Source of the DNA: BQWY01 sp046351095
Lineage (GTDB): Bacteria; Nitrospirota; Nitrospiria; Nitrospirales; Nitrospiraceae
Direction of reading: 5' to 3'
DNA length: 64,000 nt
NCBI GenBank assembly: GCA_046351095.1
Contig: JAXLZC010000001.1
Coordinates: 2,170,001 to 2,234,000 of the forward strand
Part shown: positions 7,645 to 15,872 of the stretch, piece by piece
Layout: each line of letters opens with the position of its first letter
Numbering within the stretch: the stretch's first letter is position 1
Position numbers and translations under genes: made by a program
Notes under the pieces: model-generated
What the model was told of the DNA's origin: nothing
What the model saw: the letters and a program-made list of their open reading frames with translations, nothing else
The model's database searches: none

Positions 7645-8742
7645 CTATACCGCGACACTCCCGCGACGTCCACGGGACTCCAGCACGCGCGCCAGCACCG
7701 CTTGATGCGCCGCGCAGCCGACCACTTCCTTGGCGTCGGGCACACGCGCCGGTTCGTAGGGCACCACGAACCGTTCTTTCACACGCGCGATCCGACGGAG
7801 CGACGCTTCCAAGCGCGACACGCTGATCGTGCCGTCTTCCACCGCGGAGAGCATCGCTTCCATCGCGGCAACTTCACGCGCCTGGTCTTTGCAAATGAGC
7901 AACACATCGACACCGGCGAGGAACGCCTTCACCACGGCCTCTTCGATGCCGTAGTGATCGATGATCGCGTGCATCTCCAGGTCGTCCGTAAAAATCAGGC
8001 CGTCGAAGCCCAACTCGTCCCGCAACAATCCGCGCAGGATCGTCGGCGAGAGCGTGGCGGGCAGCGCCGGATCCAACGCGGGATACATCACGTGCGCCGT
8101 CATGATGCTGGCCAGTCCGTTCTCCACCGCGTGGCGGAACGGACGGATCTCCATGTCGCGCAACCGCTCGATCGGCGCGGCGACCTCAGGCAATTCCTTA
8201 TGGGAATCTTTCGTGGTGTCGCCGTGGCCGGGGAAATGTTTCCCGCAGGCCAACACCCGATGGTCCTGCAGACCCGCCATCGTCGCGAGGCCGTACTCGC
8301 ACACATCCGTCGCCGTCGGACCGAACGACCGATCGCCGATGACGGGATTCGTCGGATTGCTGTTCACGTCCAGGACCGGCGCCATGTTCATATTGACACC
8401 GACCGCGCGTAATTCTTTCGCCACCGCCGCGGCGGCCGCGTAGGCCACCGTCGTCGACCGGCTTTGCCCGACCACTTCAGCCGGGGGAAAAATCGTAAAT
8501 CCCTTCGGCAGACGCGACACACGACCGCCCTCCTGATCGATCGCCACCAGCAGCGGAATCCGCACGCGCTTCTGGAGGTCGTTCGTGAGGTGGATCATCT
8601 GGTCGCGCGATTCGCAGTTACGGGAAAACAGAATCACGCCGCCCGGCTGGTACTCGCTCATCACACGCGCCCACTCCTTGGTGAGCGTCGTGCCGAGAAA
8701 ACCCAGCATAAACAACTGGCCGATCTGTTCGCGTAAGGTCAT
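7645..8742 (-). CDS. nagZ: beta-N-acetylhexosaminidase (GH3)
   Basis: NagZ removes terminal beta-1,4-linked GlcNAc from GlcNAc-anhydroMurNAc muropeptides during cell-wall recycling in the cytoplasm. The 365-residue protein has the GH3 barrel hallmarks: LLVAIDQEGGRVSRL (about 65-78), the NagZ-specific catalytic His loop GKHFPGHGDT (167-176) and the nucleophile Asp in FTDDLEM (251-257). There is no signal peptide, as expected. I chose ATG 8742 because AAGGGG sits 8 nt upstream; an in-frame GTG at 8751 overlaps that ribosome site. It is 12 bp downstream of pepA on the same strand. Confidence 0.93.
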   Translation of the reverse strand: MTLREQIGQLFMLGFLGTTLTKEWARVMSEYQPGGVILFSRNCESRDQMIHLTNDLQKRVRIPLLVAIDQEGGRVSRLPKGFTIFPPAEVVGQSRSTTVAYAAAAAVAKELRAVGVNMNMAPVLDVNSNPTNPVIGDRSFGPTATDVCEYGLATMAGLQDHRVLACGKHFPGHGDTTKDSHKELPEVAAPIERLRDMEIRPFRHAVENGLASIMTAHVMYPALDPALPATLSPTILRGLLRDELGFDGLIFTDDLEMHAIIDHYGIEEAVVKAFLAGVDVLLICKDQAREVAAMEAMLSAVEDGTISVSRLEASLRRIARVKERFVVPYEPARVPDAKEVVGCAAHQAVLARVLESRGRRGSVAV

Positions 8743-8754
8743 CGTCGCCACCCC

Positions 8755-10284
8755 TTAGAGAGACTGGTCGATGAGGTACTGGACCAACAGGCGCGCGCCG
8801 ATACCGGACGGCCCCTTCGGGACATAGGCGCGTTCGCGTTCGCTCCAATCGGTGCTGGCGATATCCAAGTGCACCCAGGGATACCCCTCGGCAAACTTAC
8901 TGAGGAACAACGCCGCGGTGATCATCCCGCCGCCACGACCGCCGATGTTGCGCATGTCGGCCACGTCGCTCCGGAGCTGCTCGAAATAGTCGTCCCAGAG
9001 CGGCATTTCCCAGGTGCGCTCGCCCGCCTTCTGGCCCGCGGCCGCCACACGCTGCTTCAGCTTGTCGTCCGTGCCGAACAGGCCGATGGCGAATTGGCCC
9101 AGCGCCACGACGCAGGCGCCCGTGAGCGTCGCCACGTCGATGACCGCCGCCGGCTCGAACCGCTTCACATACGCCAACGCGTCTGCCAGGATCAGGCGTC
9201 CTTCCGCATCGGTATTCTGCACTTCGACCGTCTTGCCCGAAAGCGTGGTCACGACGTCGCCGGGACGCATCGCACCGCCGCCCGGCATGTTCTCCGCAAC
9301 CGGCAACACACCGATCAGATGGATCGGCAACTTCAACCGCGCCGCCGCCCGCACCGCCGCCAACACCTCGGCGCCGCCGGTCATGTCGGCCTTCATGTGC
9401 TCCATGTTTTCGGACGGCTTCAGCGAAATGCCGCCCGTATCGAACGTGACGGTCTTGCCTACCAACACGGTCGGCTTGCTGCCCTTCGCGGCCTTCTTCG
9501 CCTGCGGGCCCTTGTATTCGAGCACGATCATCTTCGGCGGCTTGTGGCTGCCCATACCGACGCCCAACAACGCGCCCGCGCCCAACGCTTCCAGATCCTT
9601 CTTTTCCAAAATCGTCAGCGACGCGCCCGTTTCCTTCGCGATCGCCTTCGCCTCGTCAGCAATCCGCGCCGGCGTCATCACGTTCGACGGATGGTTACAG
9701 AGGTCGCGCGTGAGCCAGGCCGCTTCGGCCGTACCCGCGCCGCGACGCACACCTTCCGCCACCGCCTTCAGCGCCGTCTTGTCGCCGACCAAGATCGTCA
9801 ACTGCGGCCAGGCCGACTCCGGCTTGCCGTCGCGGTCGCTGCGATAGTCGTTGAAGTGATAACAGCCGAGCATGGCGCCTTCGGTCATCGCCTGCGCGGC
9901 CTCGACCGCCGAGCATCCACGCGGCAACACCGGCGGCGGCGCGACATAACAGGACACCGCCTTCGCCTGACGCATCCGCTTCGCAGCTTGCCCCATCGCC
10001 TGCCGCAACGTATCCATCCGGTACGCATCGCGCGCGCCGAGGCCGACCAACAGCACCCGCTTCGCCGGAACTTTTTCCTGCGTATGCATCAGGAGGCATT
10101 CGCCGAGTCGGCCGTCGAACTCGCCGCGCGTGCGCGCCTCGCCGATGGCGCCATGCAGCGCCTTATCGAACCACGCAGCGTCCCCCTTCAAAGCCCCGTC
10201 GCCGTCGAACAATAAGACGACGACCAGGTCCGCCGCCTGCCCTTCCACACGTCCTTGCTTCGCTTCAACCTGCACGGTCTTCAT
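8755..10284 (-). CDS. pepA: leucyl aminopeptidase (M17, cytosol aminopeptidase)
   Basis: This is a two-zinc aminopeptidase that removes N-terminal residues from peptides in the cytoplasm. The 509-residue length is normal for the family. The M17 signature NTDAEGRLILADAL is present, as are GVGMGSHKPPKMIVLEY, KTVTFDTGGISLKP with its active-site Lys and metal-binding Asp, and KADMTGGAEV. The N-terminal macro-like domain (about 1-170) is intact. The start at ATG 10284 is supported by GAGGAG 9 nt upstream; the frame extends another 58 codons upstream without a ribosome site. It lies 89 bp downstream of queE and 12 bp upstream of nagZ. Confidence 0.95.
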   Translation of the reverse strand: MKTVQVEAKQGRVEGQAADLVVVLLFDGDGALKGDAAWFDKALHGAIGEARTRGEFDGRLGECLLMHTQEKVPAKRVLLVGLGARDAYRMDTLRQAMGQAAKRMRQAKAVSCYVAPPPVLPRGCSAVEAAQAMTEGAMLGCYHFNDYRSDRDGKPESAWPQLTILVGDKTALKAVAEGVRRGAGTAEAAWLTRDLCNHPSNVMTPARIADEAKAIAKETGASLTILEKKDLEALGAGALLGVGMGSHKPPKMIVLEYKGPQAKKAAKGSKPTVLVGKTVTFDTGGISLKPSENMEHMKADMTGGAEVLAAVRAAARLKLPIHLIGVLPVAENMPGGGAMRPGDVVTTLSGKTVEVQNTDAEGRLILADALAYVKRFEPAAVIDVATLTGACVVALGQFAIGLFGTDDKLKQRVAAAGQKAGERTWEMPLWDDYFEQLRSDVADMRNIGGRGGGMITAALFLSKFAEGYPWVHLDIASTDWSERERAYVPKGPSGIGARLLVQYLIDQSL

Positions 10285-10373
10285 GCGTCTACGCTCCTCG
10301 TGAAGGATTCGATGCTCAATACGCCGCGAGCGCGACGGCCGCCAGGCCCGTCGTTCCCAGTAGGCGTATTCCG

Positions 10374-11009
10374 TTATACCCCGCGCATGTCCGGAGACCA
10401 AATCAACTTGTGTAATTGAACCTGGAACCGCACCCCGAGCCGGTCGGCCAAAATCCATTCGGCCAGCTCACGAAAGTCCTGCGTGCCGTGCACCGGGCTG
10501 AAATGGACGGGGCACCGCGCCGCCAGACCGCGCGCCTGCACGACCGCTTTCGCCCATTCGTAATCGGCGCGATCCTGAATGACGAACTTCGCCTCGTCCT
10601 CCGCGCGCAACCGGTCCACACTCGGCCAATGCATCCGTTCGCTCATCCCGCTGCCCGGACATTTCACATCGAGGATGATCCGCACACGCGGGTCCACGGC
10701 GGACGTATCGATCGCCCCGCTCGTTTCGAGCAAGACCGTGTAGCCCGCATCGCACAACGCGCGCAGCAACGGCAGCGCCTCCGGTTGCGCCAACGGCTCG
10801 CCGCCGGTGACCTCCACCAGCGGGCAGCCGAACGCCGCCACCGCCTGCAGCACCTCGTCGAGCGTCCGTTCCTCGCCGCCGTAAAAACTGTAGGTCGTAT
10901 CGCACCAGGTACAGCGCAGCGGGCAGCCGGTCAGGCGCACAAACACGCAGGGCCGTCCGGCGAAGGTCGACTCGCCTTGGATACTGTGAAAAATTTCGGT
11001 GACGCGCAT
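10374..11009 (-). CDS. queE: 7-carboxy-7-deazaguanine synthase
   Basis: QueE is a radical-SAM enzyme that converts carboxytetrahydropterin to 7-carboxy-7-deazaguanine, the ring-contraction step of queuosine synthesis. The 211-residue protein begins VTEIFHSIQGESTFAGRP, typical of QueE, followed by the cluster motif CPLRCTWC (Cys29, Cys33, Cys36). A VEVTGGEPLAQ stretch matches the GGEP motif that binds SAM. No other queuosine gene is in the window. It starts 6 bp after the HAD phosphatase gene on the same strand. Confidence 0.95.
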   Translation of the reverse strand: MRVTEIFHSIQGESTFAGRPCVFVRLTGCPLRCTWCDTTYSFYGGEERTLDEVLQAVAAFGCPLVEVTGGEPLAQPEALPLLRALCDAGYTVLLETSGAIDTSAVDPRVRIILDVKCPGSGMSERMHWPSVDRLRAEDEAKFVIQDRADYEWAKAVVQARGLAARCPVHFSPVHGTQDFRELAEWILADRLGVRFQVQLHKLIWSPDMRGV

Positions 11010-11015
11010 CGCCGC

Positions 11016-11735
11016 TCAGTCCCAACGACTCACGGGCCAGCGCCGCGCCGCAGCGATCCGCGCCATGCCGCGAATGGGATTCACCACACGCGGATAGCCC
11101 ACGGCGTCGAGCAGCCCGACATCGCCCGGGCTGTCGCCATAGGCATAACTGGCCCGCAGGTCGATCCCGCGCGCCTGCGCCAAGGCTTCGATGTGATGGC
11201 GTTTTCCGGGACCGTAGGGTAGCGGCGGAATCAGCTCGCCTGTGTACCCCTGCGCATCGCGCGCGGGCGTAGCGGCGATGACCGTATCGACGCCGAGGAA
11301 GCGCGCCAGCGGCGCCATGAGGCAATCGAGCGACCCCGTCACCAGCACCAACTCGTGACCGGAGCGTCGATGGTGATCGACCTGCTCCAAGGCCTGTCGC
11401 GACAACGCGGGAATCAACTGATCGCGCGTGAACGACTCCGCGCACCGCTCGATCGTCGACGGCAGCTTCCCGATTAAATAGACTTTGCGCAAACGTAGCG
11501 GGTGATACGAGATCGGCGGCATGTGGCGCAGCAGATGCGCGGCGCTTGCGGTCAGTTCGCGCCAGCCGACGATTCGCGCAGCCCATAGGTGGCGGAAAAA
11601 GCGGACTTCACTGGCCGCACCGGGCAGCAACGTATTGTCCACGTCGAAAAACGCGGCGACGCGCGTCCCGGTTGGGGCTGTGCCCACGTGGTCTGAGGTC
11701 GACCGTTCGTCTACCGGCACCATACACTCGCTCAT
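11016..11735 (-). CDS. HAD-superfamily IB phosphatase (SerB-like)
   Basis: This 239-residue cytoplasmic protein has the HAD nucleophile motif FFDVDNTLLPG (Asp31 nucleophile, Asp33 acid/base). Motif II is LVLVTGSLDCLMAPLA, and motifs III/IV are GKRHHIEAL and SYAYGDSPGDVGLLDAVG. The helical cap after motif I and the overall order fit subfamily IB, which includes phosphoserine phosphatase and lysophosphatidate or glycerol-3-phosphate phosphatase-like enzymes. The substrate cannot be assigned. It is the first gene of a minus-strand run leading to queE, pepA and nagZ. Confidence 0.85.
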   Translation of the reverse strand: MSECMVPVDERSTSDHVGTAPTGTRVAAFFDVDNTLLPGAASEVRFFRHLWAARIVGWRELTASAAHLLRHMPPISYHPLRLRKVYLIGKLPSTIERCAESFTRDQLIPALSRQALEQVDHHRRSGHELVLVTGSLDCLMAPLARFLGVDTVIAATPARDAQGYTGELIPPLPYGPGKRHHIEALAQARGIDLRASYAYGDSPGDVGLLDAVGYPRVVNPIRGMARIAAARRWPVSRWD

Positions 11736-11820
11736 GGATCAGAAAACCGTTGGGGGACCGTGGGGACAACGTGCGATGCGCGAGAGCAGTCGCAGGAAAT
11801 TCTAACGAACGGTCCCTTGA

Positions 11821-11850
11821 TTGACAAGGATTTTTGCCCACTTCTATAAT
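11821..11850 (+). promoter_or_regulatory. consensus sigma-70 promoter for tRNA-Leu
   Basis: A perfect TTGACA (11821-11826) and a perfect TATAAT (11845-11850) are separated by 18 bp. Transcription should start near 11857, about 60 nt before the tRNA. This is the only fully consensus sigma-70 promoter I found in the window, as expected for a stable RNA. Confidence 0.85.
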
Positions 11851-11916
11851 GCGGCCGCTTCTTCCTTCCCTCGTTGAAGCAGGGTCGCCCAGCAGAGACT
11901 CTCCCCAGGTCGGAAC

Positions 11917-12000
11917 GCCGAAGTGGTGGAATGGCAGACACGCACGTTTGAGGGGCGTGTGGCGCAAGCCGTGCGGGTTCAAGTCCCGCCTTCGGCACCA
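11917..12000 (+). tRNA. tRNA-Leu (anticodon GAG)
   Basis: The acceptor arms GCCGAAG and CTTCGGC pair perfectly. The discriminator A and a genomically encoded CCA end the gene at 12000. The anticodon stem-loop has TTTGAGG in its loop, giving anticodon GAG, which reads CUC and CUU. The T-arm GCGGGTTCAAGTCCCGC is canonical and a short variable arm of the class II type lies before it. The gene stands alone between a HAD phosphatase gene and a small secreted protein gene. Confidence 0.95.
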
Positions 12001-12275
12001 ACAATCGAATCGTCTTCACGCGTAGATCGTGGTCGCCGGTCGTTGTCGATCCCGTAGGCTAGCATCCGCACCACGGACACCTCTTGTTCGCTGAGCCGTT
12101 CAGTTCTCTCGTGTTCCTGTGAAACGCCCTTTTTTTGACGGTTTTACGCCCCTCTGGGAGCATGCCAGCTTAGCAGCCCCACAGGCGCACATGGCGTCGT
12201 CAACCGATTCGTGAGGTCTGCGTTAGAGTCACCAAGTCCCTGGGCGCCAACCACTTTCTCCTGATGGAGGTTCAC

Positions 12276-12593
12276 ATGAAGACGTTGCTTTCGCTGACGC
12301 TGTCCGGGCTGGTGCTCTCCAGTTCCTTCGCCTTTGCGCAGGCCAATACGCCGGTGATCGACCAGCGACAGGCCAACCAAGAGCAGCGGATCGATCAAGG
12401 GATCGCGAGCGGCCAGCTCAATCAGCGCGAAGCGCGTCGTTTGGACAAGCAGCAGGATCACATCGACAATATGGAAAATCGCGCGAAGGCCGACGGCAAA
12501 GTGACGAAGCGCGAGCGCGCGCGACTTCACGCGGCCCAAGACCGCGCGTCACGCAACATCCACAAGCAGAAGCACGACGCACAACATCGCTAA
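12276..12593 (+). CDS. small secreted charged helical protein
   Basis: ATG 12276 is preceded by GGAGG at ideal spacing. The first ~23 residues are a clear signal peptide (MKTLLSLTLSGLVLSSSFAF, cut after FAFAQA). The mature ~80 residues are almost all Gln, Arg, Lys, Asp and Glu, with a repeating helical pattern (QRQANQEQRIDQGIASGQLN, REARRLDKQQDHIDNMENRA, KVTKRERARLHAAQDRASRN). Each piece contains an acidic loop between helices. It is probably periplasmic; binding of a cation or nucleic acid is possible but unproven. I do not recognise a characterised family. Confidence 0.7.
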   Translation: MKTLLSLTLSGLVLSSSFAFAQANTPVIDQRQANQEQRIDQGIASGQLNQREARRLDKQQDHIDNMENRAKADGKVTKRERARLHAAQDRASRNIHKQKHDAQHR

Positions 12594-12608
12594 TCGACTC
12601 GACGACGC

Positions 12609-12637
12609 GCGACCGCTCGACACCGTCGGGCGGTCGC
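12609..12637. terminator. GC-rich hairpin after small secreted protein gene
   Basis: Arms GCGACCGC (12609-12616) and GCGGTCGC (12630-12637) pair perfectly. The inner CGAC/GTCG extends the stem around an ACC loop. It begins 15 bp after the stop codon at 12593. No U-tract follows, so it may be a Rho-assisted or 3'-protecting hairpin. Confidence 0.5.
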
Positions 12638-12734
12638 CTGTCGCCGCATTGCTGTCTATCCGCTCCGCGCCGCACGTTCGCCCGTCCGCGACCGTCACGT
12701 TTTTCCTGCCGTCCGACTCCATGCCTGGAGTACA

Positions 12735-14732
12735 ATGGGCGACACATTCGCACCGAATCCGCTCGCAGTTTGCACTGACTCCATGTCGCTCGACCCACAA
12801 CATCCGATGACATCGCATGCCACGCCGTCGCCCGCTCGCCTCTCGGCGGACGATCTCTATTGGTTCAACGAGGGCACGCACTGCCGGCTCTACGACAAAC
12901 TCGGCGCGCACCTGACGACGGAAGACGGCACGCAGGGCACGCGGTTCGCGGTGTGGGCGCCGAATGCGCAGCGGGTCTCCGTCATCGGCGACTTCAACAG
13001 CTGGACGGCGCCCGGCCAGGCACTGACGCCGGTCAGCGAATCGGGCATTTGGTCCGGCTTTCTCCCGCACATCGGGCACGGCACCCACTACAAGTACCGC
13101 ATCGAATCGCGGCACAACGGCTACGTGGTCGAAAAGGCGGATCCGTTCGGCGCGCGACATGAAGAACCGCCGCGCACGGCCTCGCTCGTGTGGAATACCG
13201 AGTACGTCTGGCAGGACCAGGCGTGGATGGCGGCGCGCGCGACACGGCAGCCGCACGTCGAACCGCTCTCGATCTACGAAGTGCACCTCGGCAGTTGGCA
13301 GCGTGTGCCGGAAGAGGGCTCCCGCTGGCTGACCTATCGCGAGATCGCGCCACGCTTGGTCGATTACGTCACGAAGCTCGGCTTCACGCACGTCGAATTG
13401 CTCCCGATCATGGAGCATCCGTTCTATGGATCGTGGGGTTACCAGACCACCGGGTATTTCGCGCCGACGAGTCGCTACGGCACGCCGCAGGATTTTATGT
13501 TCCTGGTGGATACGCTGCATCAAGCCGGGATCGGCGTGCTGCTCGATTGGGTACCGTCGCACTTTCCCACCGACCAACATGGGCTCGGCTATTTCGACGG
13601 GACGCATCTCTACGAACATGCCGACAAGCGGCAAGGCTTCCATCCCGATTGGCAAAGTTCGATTCCCAATTACGACCGGCACGAGGTGCGGAGCGTGCTG
13701 CTGAGCAGCGCGCACCTCTGGCTGGACCGCTACCACATCGACGGGTTGCGCGTGGACGCGGTGGCCTCGATGCTCTATCTCGACTACTCGCGCCGCGAGG
13801 GCGAGTGGATTCCGAATCGGTACGGCGGGCGGGAAAATCTCGGCGCGATTCAGCTTTTACGCCAGCTCAATGAAACCACGTATCGCGACCATCCGGGCAT
13901 CGTCATGGTCGCGGAGGAATCGACGAGTTGGCCCGCCGTGTCGCACCCCACGTCGTTAGGCGGCCTCGGCTTCGGCTTCAAATGGGACATGGGCTGGATG
14001 AACGACAGCCTCGTGTATTTCCGGAAGGAGCCCATTCACAGGCGCTACCATCACAACAGCCTGACCTTCCGCATGCTGTACGCCTTCACCGAACAATTCG
14101 TGCTCGCGCTGTCGCACGACGAAGTCGTCCACGGCAAAGGCTCATTGCTCAACAAGATGCCGGGCGACGACTGGCAACAGTTCGCCAACCTGCGCCTTCT
14201 ATTCGGGTATCAATTCGCGCAGCCGGGCAAGAAGCTACTGTTCATGGGTATGGAGTTCGCGCAGCGAGACGAGTGGAACCACGAACGCAGTTTGGATTGG
14301 CACCTCTACGAGTCGGCACCGCATCGCGGCATGGCCAAATGGGTCGAAGACCTGAACCGACTCTATCGCGCGCAACCGGCGCTGTATCGGAGCGACTGCG
14401 ACGCCGCGGGTTTTGAGTGGATCGATTGCGCCGACGAAGCGAGCAGCACGGTCAGCTTCCTCCGTCGCGATACGCAGTCGAACAGTCATGGCGCCTCGAT
14501 CGTCGCCCTCTGCAACTTCACACCGGTGCCGCGCCACGGATATCGCATCGGCCTGCCGCACGGCGGCTACTGGCGCGAAGCGCTCAACAGCGACGCCGCC
14601 GAATACGGCGGCAGCGGGCTCGGCAATCTCGGCCGTATTCACGCCGACGCGATTCCCCACCATGGCCGACCGTTTTCTGCCGCGGTGACCTTGCCGCCGT
14701 TGGCCATCGTCCTATTTATCGCATCGACCTAG
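12735..14732 (+). CDS. glgB: 1,4-alpha-glucan branching enzyme (GH13)
   Basis: GlgB introduces alpha-1,6 branches into glycogen. The protein has an N-terminal carbohydrate-binding domain (FAVWAPNAQRVSVIGDFNSW, about 70-90), then a GH13 barrel. The nucleophile Asp is in DGLRVDAVASMLY (about 333-346), the acid/base Glu in VMVAEES (about 390-395) and the transition-state Asp in LSHDEVVHGKGS (about 460). A C-terminal beta domain follows. I start at ATG 12735 (GGAG 4 nt upstream), giving 665 residues; ATG 12783 or 12807 are possible and fit ordinary GlgB N-termini as well. No glgA, glgC or glgX is adjacent. Confidence 0.93.
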   Translation: MGDTFAPNPLAVCTDSMSLDPQHPMTSHATPSPARLSADDLYWFNEGTHCRLYDKLGAHLTTEDGTQGTRFAVWAPNAQRVSVIGDFNSWTAPGQALTPVSESGIWSGFLPHIGHGTHYKYRIESRHNGYVVEKADPFGARHEEPPRTASLVWNTEYVWQDQAWMAARATRQPHVEPLSIYEVHLGSWQRVPEEGSRWLTYREIAPRLVDYVTKLGFTHVELLPIMEHPFYGSWGYQTTGYFAPTSRYGTPQDFMFLVDTLHQAGIGVLLDWVPSHFPTDQHGLGYFDGTHLYEHADKRQGFHPDWQSSIPNYDRHEVRSVLLSSAHLWLDRYHIDGLRVDAVASMLYLDYSRREGEWIPNRYGGRENLGAIQLLRQLNETTYRDHPGIVMVAEESTSWPAVSHPTSLGGLGFGFKWDMGWMNDSLVYFRKEPIHRRYHHNSLTFRMLYAFTEQFVLALSHDEVVHGKGSLLNKMPGDDWQQFANLRLLFGYQFAQPGKKLLFMGMEFAQRDEWNHERSLDWHLYESAPHRGMAKWVEDLNRLYRAQPALYRSDCDAAGFEWIDCADEASSTVSFLRRDTQSNSHGASIVALCNFTPVPRHGYRIGLPHGGYWREALNSDAAEYGGSGLGNLGRIHADAIPHHGRPFSAAVTLPPLAIVLFIAST

Positions 14733-14893
14733 GGCCATACGACGGTACTCGCCTCAGAAGCCACGACAATGGTCCCGTTTTCTGATGAGATTTCACCGGA
14801 CATTCCTGAAAAATCCTTGCAAGGCGGGCCGGAAGATGGTGGAATTTATCATCGGACTGGTATCGTCATTCGCAGGTGCTCGTAAGGAGTCTT

Positions 14894-15265
14894 ATGGCCT
14901 CGGTGTTGGTCGTCGACGATGAAGAGCCGGTTCGTCGCTTGATGCGGTTGGCATTGGAGCAGGCGGATTTCCAGGTACGCGAAGCGGTGGACGGGAACGA
15001 CGCGCTCAAGCAATATCGCCTGAGCCCCGCGGACCTCGTCATCATGGACATTTTGATGCCGGGCCAGGACGGCTTGGAGAGCATCATTCAACTCCGGAAG
15101 GAATTCCCCCTCGCCCGCGTGATCGCCATCACCGGCGGCCACGAAATGATCGGCGTGCTGAACTATCTGGAAGTCGCGAAGATGCTCGGCGCGCGACGGA
15201 CATTGCACAAGCCGTTCGACCTGAAAGAACTCGTCGAAGCCGCGGAAGCGGAGTTAGTGCGCTGA
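14894..15265 (+). CDS. single-domain response regulator (CheY-like receiver)
   Basis: The product is a stand-alone receiver domain of 123 residues. The acidic pocket is in VLVVDDEEPVRRLMRLAL, the phospho-acceptor Asp in DLVIMDILMPGQDG, the conserved Thr in VIAITGG and the Lys in RTLHKPFDLKEL. No output domain is attached, so it must act through a protein partner. ATG 14894 follows TAAGGAG closely and gives the usual N-terminus. No histidine kinase gene is nearby. Confidence 0.9.
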   Translation: MASVLVVDDEEPVRRLMRLALEQADFQVREAVDGNDALKQYRLSPADLVIMDILMPGQDGLESIIQLRKEFPLARVIAITGGHEMIGVLNYLEVAKMLGARRTLHKPFDLKELVEAAEAELVR

Positions 15266-15400
15266 TCGGTCGAGCGTCGTCCAACGGCGGCCGCCTCGTT
15301 TACACGTAGCGCCGCCACATTCCGTCCTCGCCTTTTCCCACTCAGACCTCGTACACTGCGCCGACCGGTCGACGCGCGCCCCGCAGTCGCCGTCGCCGTT

Positions 15401-15871
15401 ATGTGGATCCATCAAGTCAACGCCCTGCTCGGCAGCCTCGTCGTCACCGTCGGTCTCTGGATCGCCGCCGGCGGTCTCCCCATTGAACTCGCCCTCTTGG
15501 TTTTGGTCGGCGTCGCCATCGGATTGGCGTGGATCAGTTCCCACGTCCTGACGATCTGGGCCTGGACCACGGCATTGATGGGTGTGGAAAGTCTGGCCTG
15601 GCCGATGGTGCTGATGTTCCAGATGAAGCAGGCACTCGGCCCTGGCGTCGAGCCGACGGACGAGCAGATGCAGACGATGTTCGGGGCGATCCTGTTCGGG
15701 CTCTTCGCGTCGATCTTCTGGCTGACGTTTTCCTACGGCCTGTTTAAATGGGCCGCGCGCGCAACTGCGCCGGCGTCTCCCGAAAACGCAGGATCGGGAG
15801 CGAAGGCCGACGCGACACAACCTTCGTCCAAAGCTTCCGGCTCTTCATCACGTAAGCGCAAACGGAAGTAA
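15401..15871 (+). CDS. membrane protein with basic C-terminal tail, unknown
   Basis: The first ~120 residues contain about four hydrophobic helices (VNALLGSLVVTVGLWIAAGG, LALLVLVGVAIGLAWISSHV, TTALMGVESLAWPMVLMFQM, FGAILFGLFASIFWLTFSYG). A hydrophilic Ser/Ala/Lys tail ends RKRKRK. The basic tail suggests a cytoplasmic C-terminus. No family is recognised. It is convergent with priA, whose stop lies 2 bp beyond this one. ATG 15401 is the first credible start. Confidence 0.65.
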   Translation: MWIHQVNALLGSLVVTVGLWIAAGGLPIELALLVLVGVAIGLAWISSHVLTIWAWTTALMGVESLAWPMVLMFQMKQALGPGVEPTDEQMQTMFGAILFGLFASIFWLTFSYGLFKWAARATAPASPENAGSGAKADATQPSSKASGSSSRKRKRK

Positions 15872-15872
15872 C

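Noticed and set aside
8869..10215. 448-codon plus-strand frame opposite pepA
   Set aside because: Arg/His-rich shadow; pepA on the other strand has all M17 motifs.
10285..10373. Possible preQ1-type element around queE
   Set aside because: The gap lies downstream of queE, and no preQ1 core is visible upstream of it.
12549..13736. 395-codon minus-strand frame opposite glgB
   Set aside because: No motifs and it covers a hairpin and the glgB start; glgB is certain.
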